Counted from the first letter of the stretch, positions 8,688 through 16,519 are shown. The stretch is DNA of 30,302 nt from AC-52 sp044870295 (GCA_044870295.1 JBIOYQ010000069.1:1-30302); one strand, 5' to 3'. Notes: generated by a model from the letters alone, not told the origin. A program made the numbers and translations.

Positions 8688-10127
8688 TCAGGCTTCGACA
8701 TTCAGTCGGACGGCCGGATCGCCCAGGATCACGTAGTTCCGGGCGTCGTTCCGCGCGGTCCACAGGCCCGAGATCCCCATGGGGTCCGGCGTCCCTCCGT
8801 ACTCCAGCGTCTGCTTTTCGTCCTCGAGCTCGGTGGTCAGGGCGGCGTACTTGTCGTTGAAGTACTCGATGGCGGCCCCGATCGTGGCGCCCTTCATGAC
8901 CGAGGCCAGCGTGCTCTGGAAGACCTCGAGCTGTTCGCCCGCGCGCGGCCACATGAACGAATACCCCCACGCTCGCTCGACGTGCCCGATCACGGCCAGG
9001 GCTCCTCCCTTCGGGTGGGCCAGGAGTCGCTGGGGCAGCCGGCCGACGAACGCTCGAGGTGCGATGGCCGGAGAGGACCCCAGCGCGGCCTGCGCGAAAT
9101 CGTCCGTCTTCGGCGTTCCCGCTCCGTAGCAGGCGAAGAGGAAGGCCACCAGCCCCGAGACGTCGGCGTCGTCGCCCACGTCCTCGGCGGAGAAGTAGAA
9201 GTCGGGCGGGATGGCCTTGCGCCACGCGAGCGGCCCCGGCCAGTCCTGGCACAGCGGCGATCCCTGGTGGGCCTCCTGACGCGGGTCGCCGTTCGGGAAC
9301 CCCATCCCATGGCTGGCCGAGAACAGCAGAGCGGGGGTGTCCGGGCCACGCATCAGTCCGGTCAGGGTGGCCTTCGTGGCCTGGTCCCCGCTGGTGGTCC
9401 GGTACGTCCAGCCGGGCAGCTCCGCTGCCAATGCCTGCGACAGCGGTGCCACCAGGTGGTCGGCGCTCATCGTCGTCGCCTTGTCGTCGTGGTTGCGGGT
9501 GCCGAAGAAGGCGGCCGTTCGGGGCCGAGGTCCTCCCATCTCCGACAGGACCACGGCCTGGGCGTATCGCGCGTACTCCTCGGGCGTGTCGAAGGAGAGC
9601 CGGCCCACCGCGTACGTAACGTCCAGCTGATACTGGACGCGATAGGGGATGGTCTCCGGATCACCGACCAGCAGGAGGTAGTAGGGGACCTTCTCGGGGT
9701 TCGCCGGCTGGCCGGGGGCCGCACCGCCGCGGATCAGGAACTCCCGGCTCGACTCGCCGGGCCGGTAGCCGTCGCCGTCAGCGAACTCCCGGAACCGCCG
9801 CTCGCTGGTCGCCGACGCTTGCTCACGACGGTGTTCGACCAGAGGCTTGAGGGCATCGCGAACCGCTGGATCCACTCCGGGAGCGAACACGATGGCCCAC
9901 CCGGCCTGCGAGAGATCGTTGGGGTCGACGCCTTCGACCACGCCCAGGAACGTGTCGGAGAGCGCCGCGTACCTGGCCCGCAGCTCCTGCACGTCGGCCG
10001 GGTCCAGCTGTTCGCCAGTGGCAACCCGCGACACGACCTCGGAGGACAGGGGTGGCAGGAGGTACTCGCCGGTCGCCGCGTTGATCCCGTTGAACAGGAG
10101 TTCCGGGAGCGCCCCCCCCGGTCCCAT
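8688..10127 (-). CDS. C25/gingipain-like caspase-fold cysteine protease (479 aa)
   Basis: The protein matches the bacterial C25-like caspase-fold group. PYYLLLVGDPETIPYRVQYQ and YAVGRLSFDTPEEYARYA (residues 148-190) precede the catalytic block. The catalytic His273 lies in LFSASHGMGF and Cys333 in AFLFACYGAGTP. The C-terminus ends with YVILGDPAVRLN, a typical C25-like closing motif. There is no signal peptide, membrane segment or secretion tail, so it is probably cytosolic, unlike secreted gingipains. ATG at 10125-10127 shares one base with the stop of the upstream gene (TGATG), which indicates translational coupling. Its stop is 6 bases from the MBL gene. A second caspase-fold protein two genes downstream suggests a protease cascade, which is inference. 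Confidence 0.88.
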   Translation of the reverse strand: MGPGGALPELLFNGINAATGEYLLPPLSSEVVSRVATGEQLDPADVQELRARYAALSDTFLGVVEGVDPNDLSQAGWAIVFAPGVDPAVRDALKPLVEHRREQASATSERRFREFADGDGYRPGESSREFLIRGGAAPGQPANPEKVPYYLLLVGDPETIPYRVQYQLDVTYAVGRLSFDTPEEYARYAQAVVLSEMGGPRPRTAAFFGTRNHDDKATTMSADHLVAPLSQALAAELPGWTYRTTSGDQATKATLTGLMRGPDTPALLFSASHGMGFPNGDPRQEAHQGSPLCQDWPGPLAWRKAIPPDFYFSAEDVGDDADVSGLVAFLFACYGAGTPKTDDFAQAALGSSPAIAPRAFVGRLPQRLLAHPKGGALAVIGHVERAWGYSFMWPRAGEQLEVFQSTLASVMKGATIGAAIEYFNDKYAALTTELEDEKQTLEYGGTPDPMGISGLWTARNDARNYVILGDPAVRLNVEA

Positions 10128-11131
10128 CAGAGCTCCCCCACGTCCTTCAGCGACGGCGTGTTCAGCAGGTCGCCGGGCGTCACGAAGTTCGGGTCGGCGC
10201 TCACGTGCAGCAGCCCCTTGAGGGCGCCCTTGGCCACGTCCTCGCCGATGCCGAAATCGACCTCGCCCTGGTCCTCCTGGTGACGTTCCAGCGCCGCGCT
10301 GAAGGCGACCATCGAACCCAGCACCTCGTCCTCCGTGGGCTCGGGCTCCGGAGCGACCGGCGGGGCGAAAGAGACCGACGCCAGGTCCTGCACCTCCGGA
10401 TCGTCCGGGTCCGTCTGGAGCGCGTACTCCTGGATCAGCGGGGCCAGCTCTTGATCGAGCTCCAGCGGACTGAGCGTCAAGGTGGGACTCGGCCCAAAGG
10501 ACGTCGACTCCGCGGCCTCGATCCGTTCGGCCGGCTGGGTCAGCGCCCAGCTGAGCAGGCTCCCCTCCTCTCCGCCCGCGGGGATCCCACCGGTGTCGAA
10601 CGAGAGACCACCGCGGCCCAGGATGTCCAGCTCGAACGGGTCCGGGGTGGCGTCCGAGGCCTCGTCGTAGCAGCGGTACACGTACTCCGAGCAGATCATC
10701 GTCTTCGCCCCGGAGTCGACCATGGCATTCAGCGCGGCCGCCGCGTGATCCAGGACCGAGCGCACCAGGCGCCGGGCCACGCCGGGCATCGGGATCTTCC
10801 TGGTGGTGGTGAGGAGGGCCAGGAGCACGATCTGCTGGTACGCGTACGGAACGCGACCGTCCAGGTAGACGTTGGCCTTGGCCAGGACCGGGGCGAGATC
10901 CTGGTCGGGCAGACGCCGGACGACCGAGAACTTGTTGCCCTTGATGGTGTCGGCGATGGAGGAGCGGCGGAGCCCCGACCCGGCGGCCTCGCCGAGGATC
11001 CCGCCGTCGAGGGCGATGGCGACGTGGTTCACGCGGCTCCCGTCCAGCTTCCGGATCGCCCACGAGAGGAAGCTGTTCCCGTGGAACAGCAACACGTCTC
11101 CCGGCTCGATGTCGCCGACCGTGAGGCTCAT
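10127..11131 (-). CDS. Permuted NlpC/P60 (YiiX/papain-like) hydrolase with acidic tail (334 aa)
   Basis: First gene of the cassette. Residues 1-160 match permuted papain-fold hydrolases. GDVLLF (11-16) is followed by SRVNHVAIA with the catalytic His36, and the catalytic Cys147 comes later in TMICSEYVYRCYDEA. This His-before-Cys order is the permuted arrangement. Such enzymes cleave peptidoglycan amides, lipids or ubiquitin-like conjugates; the substrate here is not evident. Residues 165-334 form an acidic Pro/Glu/Asp-rich tail of unknown function ending in NFVTPGDLLNTPSLKD. There is no signal peptide, so a cytosolic role is likely. ATG at 11129-11131 is preceded by GGAAGGGGGAG on the minus strand. 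An upstream in-frame extension exists but lacks a ribosome binding site and reads as non-coding. Its stop overlaps the next start by one base. Confidence 0.8.
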   Translation of the reverse strand: MSLTVGDIEPGDVLLFHGNSFLSWAIRKLDGSRVNHVAIALDGGILGEAAGSGLRRSSIADTIKGNKFSVVRRLPDQDLAPVLAKANVYLDGRVPYAYQQIVLLALLTTTRKIPMPGVARRLVRSVLDHAAAALNAMVDSGAKTMICSEYVYRCYDEASDATPDPFELDILGRGGLSFDTGGIPAGGEEGSLLSWALTQPAERIEAAESTSFGPSPTLTLSPLELDQELAPLIQEYALQTDPDDPEVQDLASVSFAPPVAPEPEPTEDEVLGSMVAFSAALERHQEDQGEVDFGIGEDVAKGALKGLLHVSADPNFVTPGDLLNTPSLKDVGEL

Positions 11132-11282
11132 GGCGCTCCCCCTTCCCATACAAGGCCACCGAAGAGATCTGGTTGCCGAGATGGCAGCGGCCGGCCTCCG
11201 CGTCACCCCCGCGGGTGCAGTCTGACGCCTGAGCGACCGGAGCGCATGTCGCCCATTGGGCCCATGATGGGACCCCAAGTGC

Positions 11283-12701
11283 CTACGGCACGCGCACCCG
11301 GGCCGTGTAGAGGTCCAGCTGGTGCAGCTTGCCGTCTGGATTGTCGCCGGTGCTGTTCGAGTTGTCGGCCCACACGTAGAAATAGAAGCCGCCGAAGAAG
11401 GCCATCCCCTCGTAGTCACCGAAGTCGATGCCGTTGTTGGCGTCGGCTGAATTCGATACGCCGCGGGAGATCCTGGTGTTGGGGGCGAACGTGACCCCGC
11501 CGTCCTTGCTGTAGCTCCCGTAGACGGTGACGTCGTCGTTGGGCCGGCCGTTGGTGTCGCCGGGGCCGTGGTTCCCCAGGTCGTTGCGAGCGTCGTACCA
11601 GGCGACCGCGATGTTCCCGGTGGTCGGGTCCAACGACATGCGGGGGTTGAACTGGCTGGTGGTCCCCGTGTCGTCGTTGACCCTCACGGCCGTGCTCCAG
11701 GTGACGCCGTCGTCATCGGAGTACTGAACCATGATGTCCATGTCGTCCGATTCGTTCGGGACCTCCGTCGTCCACAAGAGGTACACCCGGCCATCCCGGG
11801 GGCCGCCCGTCCGGTCGTACTCGAGTCGGGTCTCGATGTCCACGGACCGGCCGGCCTGTGCCGGGATGAAGTCGAACCCGCCGACGTTCGAGACCAGGAC
11901 GGCGGTTGCACCGCCCATCGGCAATGGACCCAGGCCGTCCGGATCGAAGGCCCGGTAGACGGTGGCCGGCCCTTCGCCGCCGGTCGGATCCTGGTACACG
12001 ATCAACACCTGACCGTCGGGACCGATGGCGACGTCACCGTAGTCCCCGGTCCGGTGGCCGCTGCTGGGCGACTCCTGCGGTCCGAAGGTGCCCACCTGCC
12101 CCGGACCGGTCACGCTGGCTCCTTGCGCCACCGCCGTGCCGTTGCTCGCGGTGTACGTCACCCAGACCTGGTTCAGGGCCGCCACGATCGACGGCTGGTC
12201 GCCCCCGGGCAGGTCAGGAGCGAGCGTGCGGTTGGCCCGGCCGGGGACGGGACGCGCGCCCGCACCTGGAGAGAGGGCGGCGATCTTCGTGAAGGAAGCG
12301 CCGCCGTTGGTCGAGATGGCGACCTGCACCGTGATGCTCGACGAGAGCCAGGTCAGGAAGATGTTCCCGTAGGCGTCGGAGGCCATGCTGGGATCGCAGC
12401 ACGCCAGGCCCAGGTTGTCGCCGTCGGCGATCACGTCCGTGTTCCACGTCAGGCCGCCGTCCGTCGTCCAGCCGTGGAACAGACCGGTGGCCTCGCCCTC
12501 ATTCGACACCACCGTCATCTGCCGCCGATTGAGCGGGTTGATGGCGATGGCCTGCTCGGCCTGGTTGCCGTCGGCCCGGCTGATGTTGAGGTTCCTTGGA
12601 ACGGCTGCGGGCGCGGCCGGGACGGCTCGAGCCGCCGGAAACGACACGAAGGCCAATCCGACCACCAGCGACACGGCGGCAAACGTACGAACGGCGCGCA
12701 T
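11283..12701 (-). CDS. Secreted Asp-box (BNR/sialidase-like) beta-propeller protein (472 aa)
   Basis: The start is ATG at 12699-12701, set by GAGAGGAG just upstream and by the signal peptide that follows (MRAVRTFAAVSLVVGLAF, then an Ala-rich cleavage region). A longer upstream frame is open but has no coding character. The mature protein carries repeated Asp-box motifs (S/T-x-D/N-x-G-x-x-W/F): TDGGLTW, TNGGASF, DDDGVTW and KDGGVTF, spaced as in six-bladed sialidase-like propellers. The catalytic Arg/Tyr/Glu set of true sialidases was not identified, so enzymatic activity is not claimed. It lies 151 bases upstream of the protease cassette on the same strand; nothing suggests it belongs to it. 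Confidence 0.85.
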   Translation of the reverse strand: MRAVRTFAAVSLVVGLAFVSFPAARAVPAAPAAVPRNLNISRADGNQAEQAIAINPLNRRQMTVVSNEGEATGLFHGWTTDGGLTWNTDVIADGDNLGLACCDPSMASDAYGNIFLTWLSSSITVQVAISTNGGASFTKIAALSPGAGARPVPGRANRTLAPDLPGGDQPSIVAALNQVWVTYTASNGTAVAQGASVTGPGQVGTFGPQESPSSGHRTGDYGDVAIGPDGQVLIVYQDPTGGEGPATVYRAFDPDGLGPLPMGGATAVLVSNVGGFDFIPAQAGRSVDIETRLEYDRTGGPRDGRVYLLWTTEVPNESDDMDIMVQYSDDDGVTWSTAVRVNDDTGTTSQFNPRMSLDPTTGNIAVAWYDARNDLGNHGPGDTNGRPNDDVTVYGSYSKDGGVTFAPNTRISRGVSNSADANNGIDFGDYEGMAFFGGFYFYVWADNSNSTGDNPDGKLHQLDLYTARVRVP

Positions 12702-12774
12702 CAGGGCTCCTCTCTCCGGGACCGGGGCGGCCGCACATGGTACTCGGGACCCCTCGATTTGGCATGAGTCTCCG

Positions 12775-12821
12775 CGCGATCGATCGCGTCGCGCGATCGC
12801 GTCGGCGCGGGTCCGTAGACT
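12775..12821 (+). promoter_or_regulatory. Tandem palindromes and -10-like box before the DUF4328 gene
   Basis: A perfect 14-bp palindrome, CGCGATCGATCGCG (12775-12788), is followed by a 10-bp one, CGCGATCGCG (12792-12801). GATCGCGTCG recurs 13 bases apart (12782 and 12795). A -10-like TAGACT sits at 12816-12821, so the palindromes would cover the -35 region, as expected of an operator. The repeats are seen directly; the regulatory role is inferred. The site lies between divergent genes and could act on either. Confidence 0.4.
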
Positions 12822-12840
12822 GATGCCGCGGGAGGGCAGG

Positions 12841-13593
12841 GTGGAACGACCACGGAACGACCAGCAGACGCACATCACCGACCGGATCGAGCCGGTGGCG
12901 TTGCCGTTCGATCAGCTCCGCGGACTGGTCCCGGCCATCGCCCTGTGCCTGCTCGCCATCACGCTGATCCTGGGGTTCCTCATCGAATCGCTCCGAGCCG
13001 ACCAGCTGACCCTGTCGTTCCAGCTGAGCGGACTACCCATCGGCGATCAGGAGGTCATCGACAACCACGGCCGCCTGGTGCGGGATACCTCGCTGATGCT
13101 GGTGCTGATCGTGGTCGTGGTCATGCTGTGGCTCCTCTGGCAGTACCGCGCCCACGCGAACCTCCGCGTCGCCGTGCCGGGGACGCGGTTCCATCCGGTC
13201 GTCGCGGTGGCCCTGTGGTTCATCCCGGTGGTGAACCTGGTCGGCCCACCTCTCGCCATCCGGGAACTGTGGCGCGCCAGCCATCCCGAACGGCCGGACT
13301 GGCGGAGGACCTGGACCACTCCGCTGTTGTGGTTGTGGTGGGGACTGGTGTTGTCCTCAGCCGCCCTCACGTGGTGGGCCCTGGAGCCCGCCTGGCAGGC
13401 CCACCCCACGATCGAGCAGCTCTACGTGCGGGACCACCGGGCCGTGATCGCTGGGGGCGTGTCCATGCTGACGGCCCTCGCCGCGGCCGCCCTCATCGTG
13501 GTGGTCAATGGTCGGGTGTCGTTCCGGGAGGATCAGGCCGTCTCGGGACGGGATTGGAGGGCCTGGGCGGAGCGGAGGGCCCGCCGCCGCTAG
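12841..13593 (+). CDS. DUF4328-family polytopic membrane protein (250 aa)
   Basis: Five membrane segments at about residues 29-50, 84-101, 117-140, 160-181 and 202-222. The signature block WFIPVVNLVGPPLAIRELWR (126-145) following a YRAHANLR segment is typical of the DUF4328 family of actinobacterial membrane proteins, whose function is unknown. GTG at 12841 is chosen because GGGAGGG lies about 5 bases upstream and a -10-like TAGACT at 12816-12821 would start transcription just before it. An ATG at 12823 is in frame but lacks a ribosome binding site. The C-terminus is basic (RRARRR). Its last 89 bases overlap the end of the convergent M23 peptidase gene. Confidence 0.85.
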   Translation: MERPRNDQQTHITDRIEPVALPFDQLRGLVPAIALCLLAITLILGFLIESLRADQLTLSFQLSGLPIGDQEVIDNHGRLVRDTSLMLVLIVVVVMLWLLWQYRAHANLRVAVPGTRFHPVVAVALWFIPVVNLVGPPLAIRELWRASHPERPDWRRTWTTPLLWLWWGLVLSSAALTWWALEPAWQAHPTIEQLYVRDHRAVIAGGVSMLTALAAAALIVVVNGRVSFREDQAVSGRDWRAWAERRARRR

Positions 13594-15175
13594 CTCGCTG
13601 GGCGGAGCGCATGGCCTCCCGGCGCCCGGCCAAGCAGGCCGGAGCCACCAACAGGAACAGGAGCAGCGCCGAGGCGAACGCCATCATGATGCCGGCGGCC
13701 GGACCCGGTGATGGGTCCTGGAGGGCGGCGACGCCCTGGCCGGTGATGGTCCCGCCATCGGCGTCAGCGCCGGCACTGGACGGCACCAGGGCGCTGGCCA
13801 GCGTGAGCCAGTGGTTCAGATCGGCTGGGTTCAGCGTGGCCCGGCCGGCCCCGCCTGCGACCAGCGCCTCCGCCTTCTGTTCGGCCAGGATCAGCCACCG
13901 GTCGACGAACGGTTTCGGCGGTACCGGAACGCCTCCGGGCTGGACCTCGAAGTGGAGGTGCGGACTGGTCTGGGACGCGTTCCCGGTGTGGCCGACGTAG
14001 CCGATCACCTGACCGACGCGAACTTGCTGTCCCACCCGAAGGCCCGGAGCGAATCGGGAGAGGTGAGCGTAGAAGTATTGGGTGTTGGACGCGTCGGTGA
14101 TCTCGACCCCCAGCCCGCTGATAGCATTCACCACCTTCTGGCTCACGTAGCTGTCGGCCGCCGCCACGAGGGGAGTTCCCTCCGACGCGAACATGTCCAC
14201 TCCCTGATGGAGGTGCGGGTACGGGCAGCACCGGTAGGCGTGCCAGTCGTTGGTCCACCAGGCCAGGCCGGCGACCGGGAACGGCCCGACCACCGCCAGG
14301 ATGTCTGCCAGCTGCGGCGTCCCCGTGTCCGAGAGCTGCGCGAGCAGGGCCATCAGCCGGGCGGTGCTGTTCGAGCCGCTTGCCGGGATCGGAGCGTCGT
14401 GGATGGGAGGAGCCGGCGGGGGAACGGTCTGAGGCACCGTCGGGACCGGAGTCGGAGGCGGACTCGACACCGAAGGCGTGGGCGTTGGTGTGCCCGAGGG
14501 CGTGGGCGTGGGTGTCGGTGTCCCCGAGGGCGTCGGTGTTGGTGTGCCCGATGGTGTGGGCGTCGGGGTCTCCGAGGGGCTGGGCGATGGCGTCTCGGAC
14601 GGGCTGGGTGAGGGACTCGAGTCGATCGTGATCGATCCATCCGTCACGGTCTGGCGTCGCTGGTCGTAGTCCCCGTTGCCCGGACGGGAATCGCCGGGCT
14701 CGCCGTCGAACACGCCCGTGAGCCGGATCCGCAACCAGCCTTCGCCGGGTCCGCCCCCGCTCGTCCACACCACGTAGGGGATGCCGTCCATGGCCGAGCC
14801 GTCCGGGAGCTCCAGGCCGGCCGTCCCGGACAGGCTGACCTCGTTGTCGGAGAGTTCGTCCAGGCCGCCGACGTCGCCGTCCATGTGGGCGAACGGGATC
14901 CCCTTGTCGAGCGCGGCCTGGCTCATGTCGCAGTCGAACGTGCCGCTGGCGGGGTCGCCACCCTCCGCCGAGATGTCGAAGGTGCAGGCGTCGAGCTGCT
15001 CCTGATCGGAGCTGAACGCGGCCGAACCGCTTCCGGTGACCTGCGTCGCCCCCGGCGCGAGCTGGGCCAGACCGGGAGAGGACAGGACGGAGAGCCCGGC
15101 GAGCGACGCGGCGGTCAGCACCGCCACGGCGGACCAGGAAAGGATGCGGATGCGGAGTCGGTTGGGAAGCCTCAC
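13505..15175 (-). CDS. Secreted, membrane-anchored M23 family metallopeptidase (556 aa)
   Basis: Probable LytM/lysostaphin-type peptidoglycan hydrolase acting outside the membrane. The N-terminal hydrophobic segment at 11-36 is a signal peptide. Residues 40-185 form an unidentified beta-rich domain with CTF...FDCDMSQ. Residues 187-238 are a Pro/Thr/Ser linker of about 8-residue units. The M23 domain at about 300-425 shows HLHQGVD (His323, Asp327), YFYAHLSRF, and SPHLHFEV with the His406-Leu-His408 pair. A C-terminal membrane segment (about 494-516) precedes a basic Pro-rich tail, so the enzyme is probably tethered with its tail in the cytosol. GTG start at 15173-15175 is preceded by CGAGGG. 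The terminal 89 bases overlap the DUF4328 gene. Confidence 0.9.
   Translation of the reverse strand: MRLPNRLRIRILSWSAVAVLTAASLAGLSVLSSPGLAQLAPGATQVTGSGSAAFSSDQEQLDACTFDISAEGGDPASGTFDCDMSQAALDKGIPFAHMDGDVGGLDELSDNEVSLSGTAGLELPDGSAMDGIPYVVWTSGGGPGEGWLRIRLTGVFDGEPGDSRPGNGDYDQRRQTVTDGSITIDSSPSPSPSETPSPSPSETPTPTPSGTPTPTPSGTPTPTPTPSGTPTPTPSVSSPPPTPVPTVPQTVPPPAPPIHDAPIPASGSNSTARLMALLAQLSDTGTPQLADILAVVGPFPVAGLAWWTNDWHAYRCCPYPHLHQGVDMFASEGTPLVAAADSYVSQKVVNAISGLGVEITDASNTQYFYAHLSRFAPGLRVGQQVRVGQVIGYVGHTGNASQTSPHLHFEVQPGGVPVPPKPFVDRWLILAEQKAEALVAGGAGRATLNPADLNHWLTLASALVPSSAGADADGGTITGQGVAALQDPSPGPAAGIMMAFASALLLFLLVAPACLAGRREAMRSAQRASGGGPSAPPRPSNPVPRRPDPPGTTPDH
14462..14617 (-). repeat. Coding tandem repeat, Pro/Thr/Ser linker
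   Basis: About six imperfect 24-base units encode (T/S)P(T/S)P(T/S)PSGTP-like repeats at residues 187-238 of the M23 peptidase. This is a flexible cell-wall-spanning linker. Unit number may vary between strains through slippage. Confidence 0.85.
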
Positions 15176-15334
15176 GGCACCCTCGGGGGGTTGTCAGCTG
15201 TGGAGTTGGGGCGTCCGTCTCCACCACCTTACCCACGAAGCCGACATTTCGCCCCCGCCATTTGCCCGATCTCCTTGGTTCGCCACCGAACCGACCCGTG
15301 CGGGCAAGGTCCCCGCGGGAGTACGCTCCGGAGC

Positions 15335-15607
15335 GTGAAGGGCGACCGGGTCGAAGTGGTGATCGACGGGGGCGACGGCGTGAAGACCTACGAGATCGCC
15401 GCCACGAAGGCTGGCCGGCGCGTCGAGGTCACCACGGCCCGTGGCGTGGTCGAGGTCTCGGAGGTGACGCGGACCGGGACGCCGGTGCGCACCGGCCGAT
15501 TCATGGCCGCCCGGGTGGTCGCGCTGGTCGAGCACCCTGCCGAGATCGTCCCCGGTGGGCCCAGGAGCCGGCGGGCCACCACCAGGAATCAGAGCAGCCT
15601 GCTCTGA
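15335..15607 (+). CDS. Small hypothetical protein (90 aa)
   Basis: A 90-residue frame with ordered alternation of Val/charged residues (RVEVVIDGGDGVKTYEIA, then RRVEVTTARGVVEVSEV) suggests a small beta-barrel or sandwich with a basic, disordered C-terminus. GTG at 15335 is preceded only by a too-close GGAG. A TACGCT box at 15322-15327 lies at the right distance for a leaderless transcript. Its TGA stop abuts the stop of the convergent exonuclease gene, forming TGATCA. No family is recognised. The coding call rests on composition and on the absence of a competing gene. Confidence 0.5.
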   Translation: MKGDRVEVVIDGGDGVKTYEIAATKAGRRVEVTTARGVVEVSEVTRTGTPVRTGRFMAARVVALVEHPAEIVPGGPRSRRATTRNQSSLL

Positions 15608-16519
15608 TCAGCTGCTCCCCGGTTCCGGCCCCGTTCGATCCAGGGCCCGCCGCAGCCGCGCCGTCGGTCCCTTCAGTGCGTAGCGCTCGGCGAGCTGGTC
15701 GATCAACGAGTCGTCCCGGTCCCGCTGCCAGGTTCGGATCTCCAGGTCGGTGCGGATGGGAACCACCGTCCGCATGATGGCCAGGTAGTCGGCTGCGTCT
15801 CGGATCTTGGCCACCAGCGACGGGGATCGCTGCAGGACCCGACCGGTCCGTCGATCTGCGGTCGCGTCCTTCACCAGCGCGTCCAGCGACGGGTAGGCCA
15901 GGACCAGCTCGCGTGCGGTCTTCTCACCGACCCCGCGCACGCCCGGCAGGCCGTCCGACGGATCGCCCCGAAGGATCGCGAACTCCAGATAGCGGGAAGC
16001 CGGGATCCCGAACTTCTCCTGCACGCCGGCCTCGTCGAGCACGCGGAGGTCCGAGACGCCACGCACCGTGAACAGCACTCGCACGTGCGGGTCTCGCACC
16101 AGTTGGATCAGGTCCCGGTCACCGGTCACGATGTCGAAGCGGTCGCTCCGGCCGCCCCTCGCGCACAGGCCCCCGATGGCGTCCTCGGCCTCCCAGCCGG
16201 GGGCGTCGGCCTGAGGCAGGCCGAATGCGTCCAGCACTTCACGCAGGACCTCGAACTGGCGTGGGAGGGGTTCCGGATCGGGCGGACGGGCGGCCTTGTA
16301 TCCCTGGTAGGCCGCCACGCGAGGGGCCGGTCGCCAGTCGTCGTCGTAGACGTGCACGCAGGCGTCGGGCCGGCGGGATGCGATGAGCGACGCCGTCATG
16401 TCGAGGTACCCGTGCAGGGCGTTGACGGGCGCCCCGTCCTTGCCCGTCACCGACGTGGGCATGGAGAAGAACGCCCGGAACATCAGGCTGGAGGTGTCGA
16501 GGAGGATGCGGTGGGCCAA
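15608..16519 (-). CDS. Stand-alone 5'-3' exonuclease, PolA N-domain/FEN-like (303 aa)
   Basis: Structure-specific 5' nuclease of the family formed by the N-terminal domain of DNA polymerase I, here without a polymerase. Acidic metal ligands are visible in order: Asp8 (LLDTSSLMFRA), Glu110/Glu112/Asp113 (GWEAEDAIG), Asp134/Asp136 (VTGDRDLIQL), Asp186/Asp189 (RGDPSDGLPG). The helix-two-turn-helix DNA-binding motif follows (GVRGVGEKTA, about 193-202). The basic helical-arch region contains YQGYKAAR. The length of about 300 fits actinobacterial stand-alone versions. TTG start at 16517-16519 is chosen because MAHRILLDTSS aligns with the family N-terminus; its ribosome binding site is weak. A TAGGCT -10-like box lies upstream at 16535-16540 (minus). 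A likely role is Okazaki-fragment or repair processing. Confidence 0.88.
   Translation of the reverse strand: MAHRILLDTSSLMFRAFFSMPTSVTGKDGAPVNALHGYLDMTASLIASRRPDACVHVYDDDWRPAPRVAAYQGYKAARPPDPEPLPRQFEVLREVLDAFGLPQADAPGWEAEDAIGGLCARGGRSDRFDIVTGDRDLIQLVRDPHVRVLFTVRGVSDLRVLDEAGVQEKFGIPASRYLEFAILRGDPSDGLPGVRGVGEKTARELVLAYPSLDALVKDATADRRTGRVLQRSPSLVAKIRDAADYLAIMRTVVPIRTDLEIRTWQRDRDDSLIDQLAERYALKGPTARLRRALDRTGPEPGSS

Noticed and set aside
6870..10283. Very long plus-strand open frame opposite the CHAT-STAND, MBL and C25-like genes
   Set aside because: It is antisense to three genes with intact catalytic motifs; its translation is Arg/Gly/Pro-rich with no domain, as expected of a shadow frame in high-GC DNA.
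11251..11275. Palindromic TGGGCCCA and CCCAT/ATGGG near the end of the Asp-box gene
   Set aside because: Arms are short, alternative pairings compete and no U-run follows; too weak to call a terminator.
14462..14617. Regular repeats that could be mistaken for a CRISPR or VNTR array
   Set aside because: Units are in frame inside the M23 peptidase and encode a Pro/Thr/Ser linker; there are no spacers.
15176..15334. Possible cyclic-di-AMP riboswitch upstream of the M23 peptidase, as in some actinobacterial cell-wall hydrolases
   Set aside because: The space before the start is short and no riboswitch core sequence could be found.
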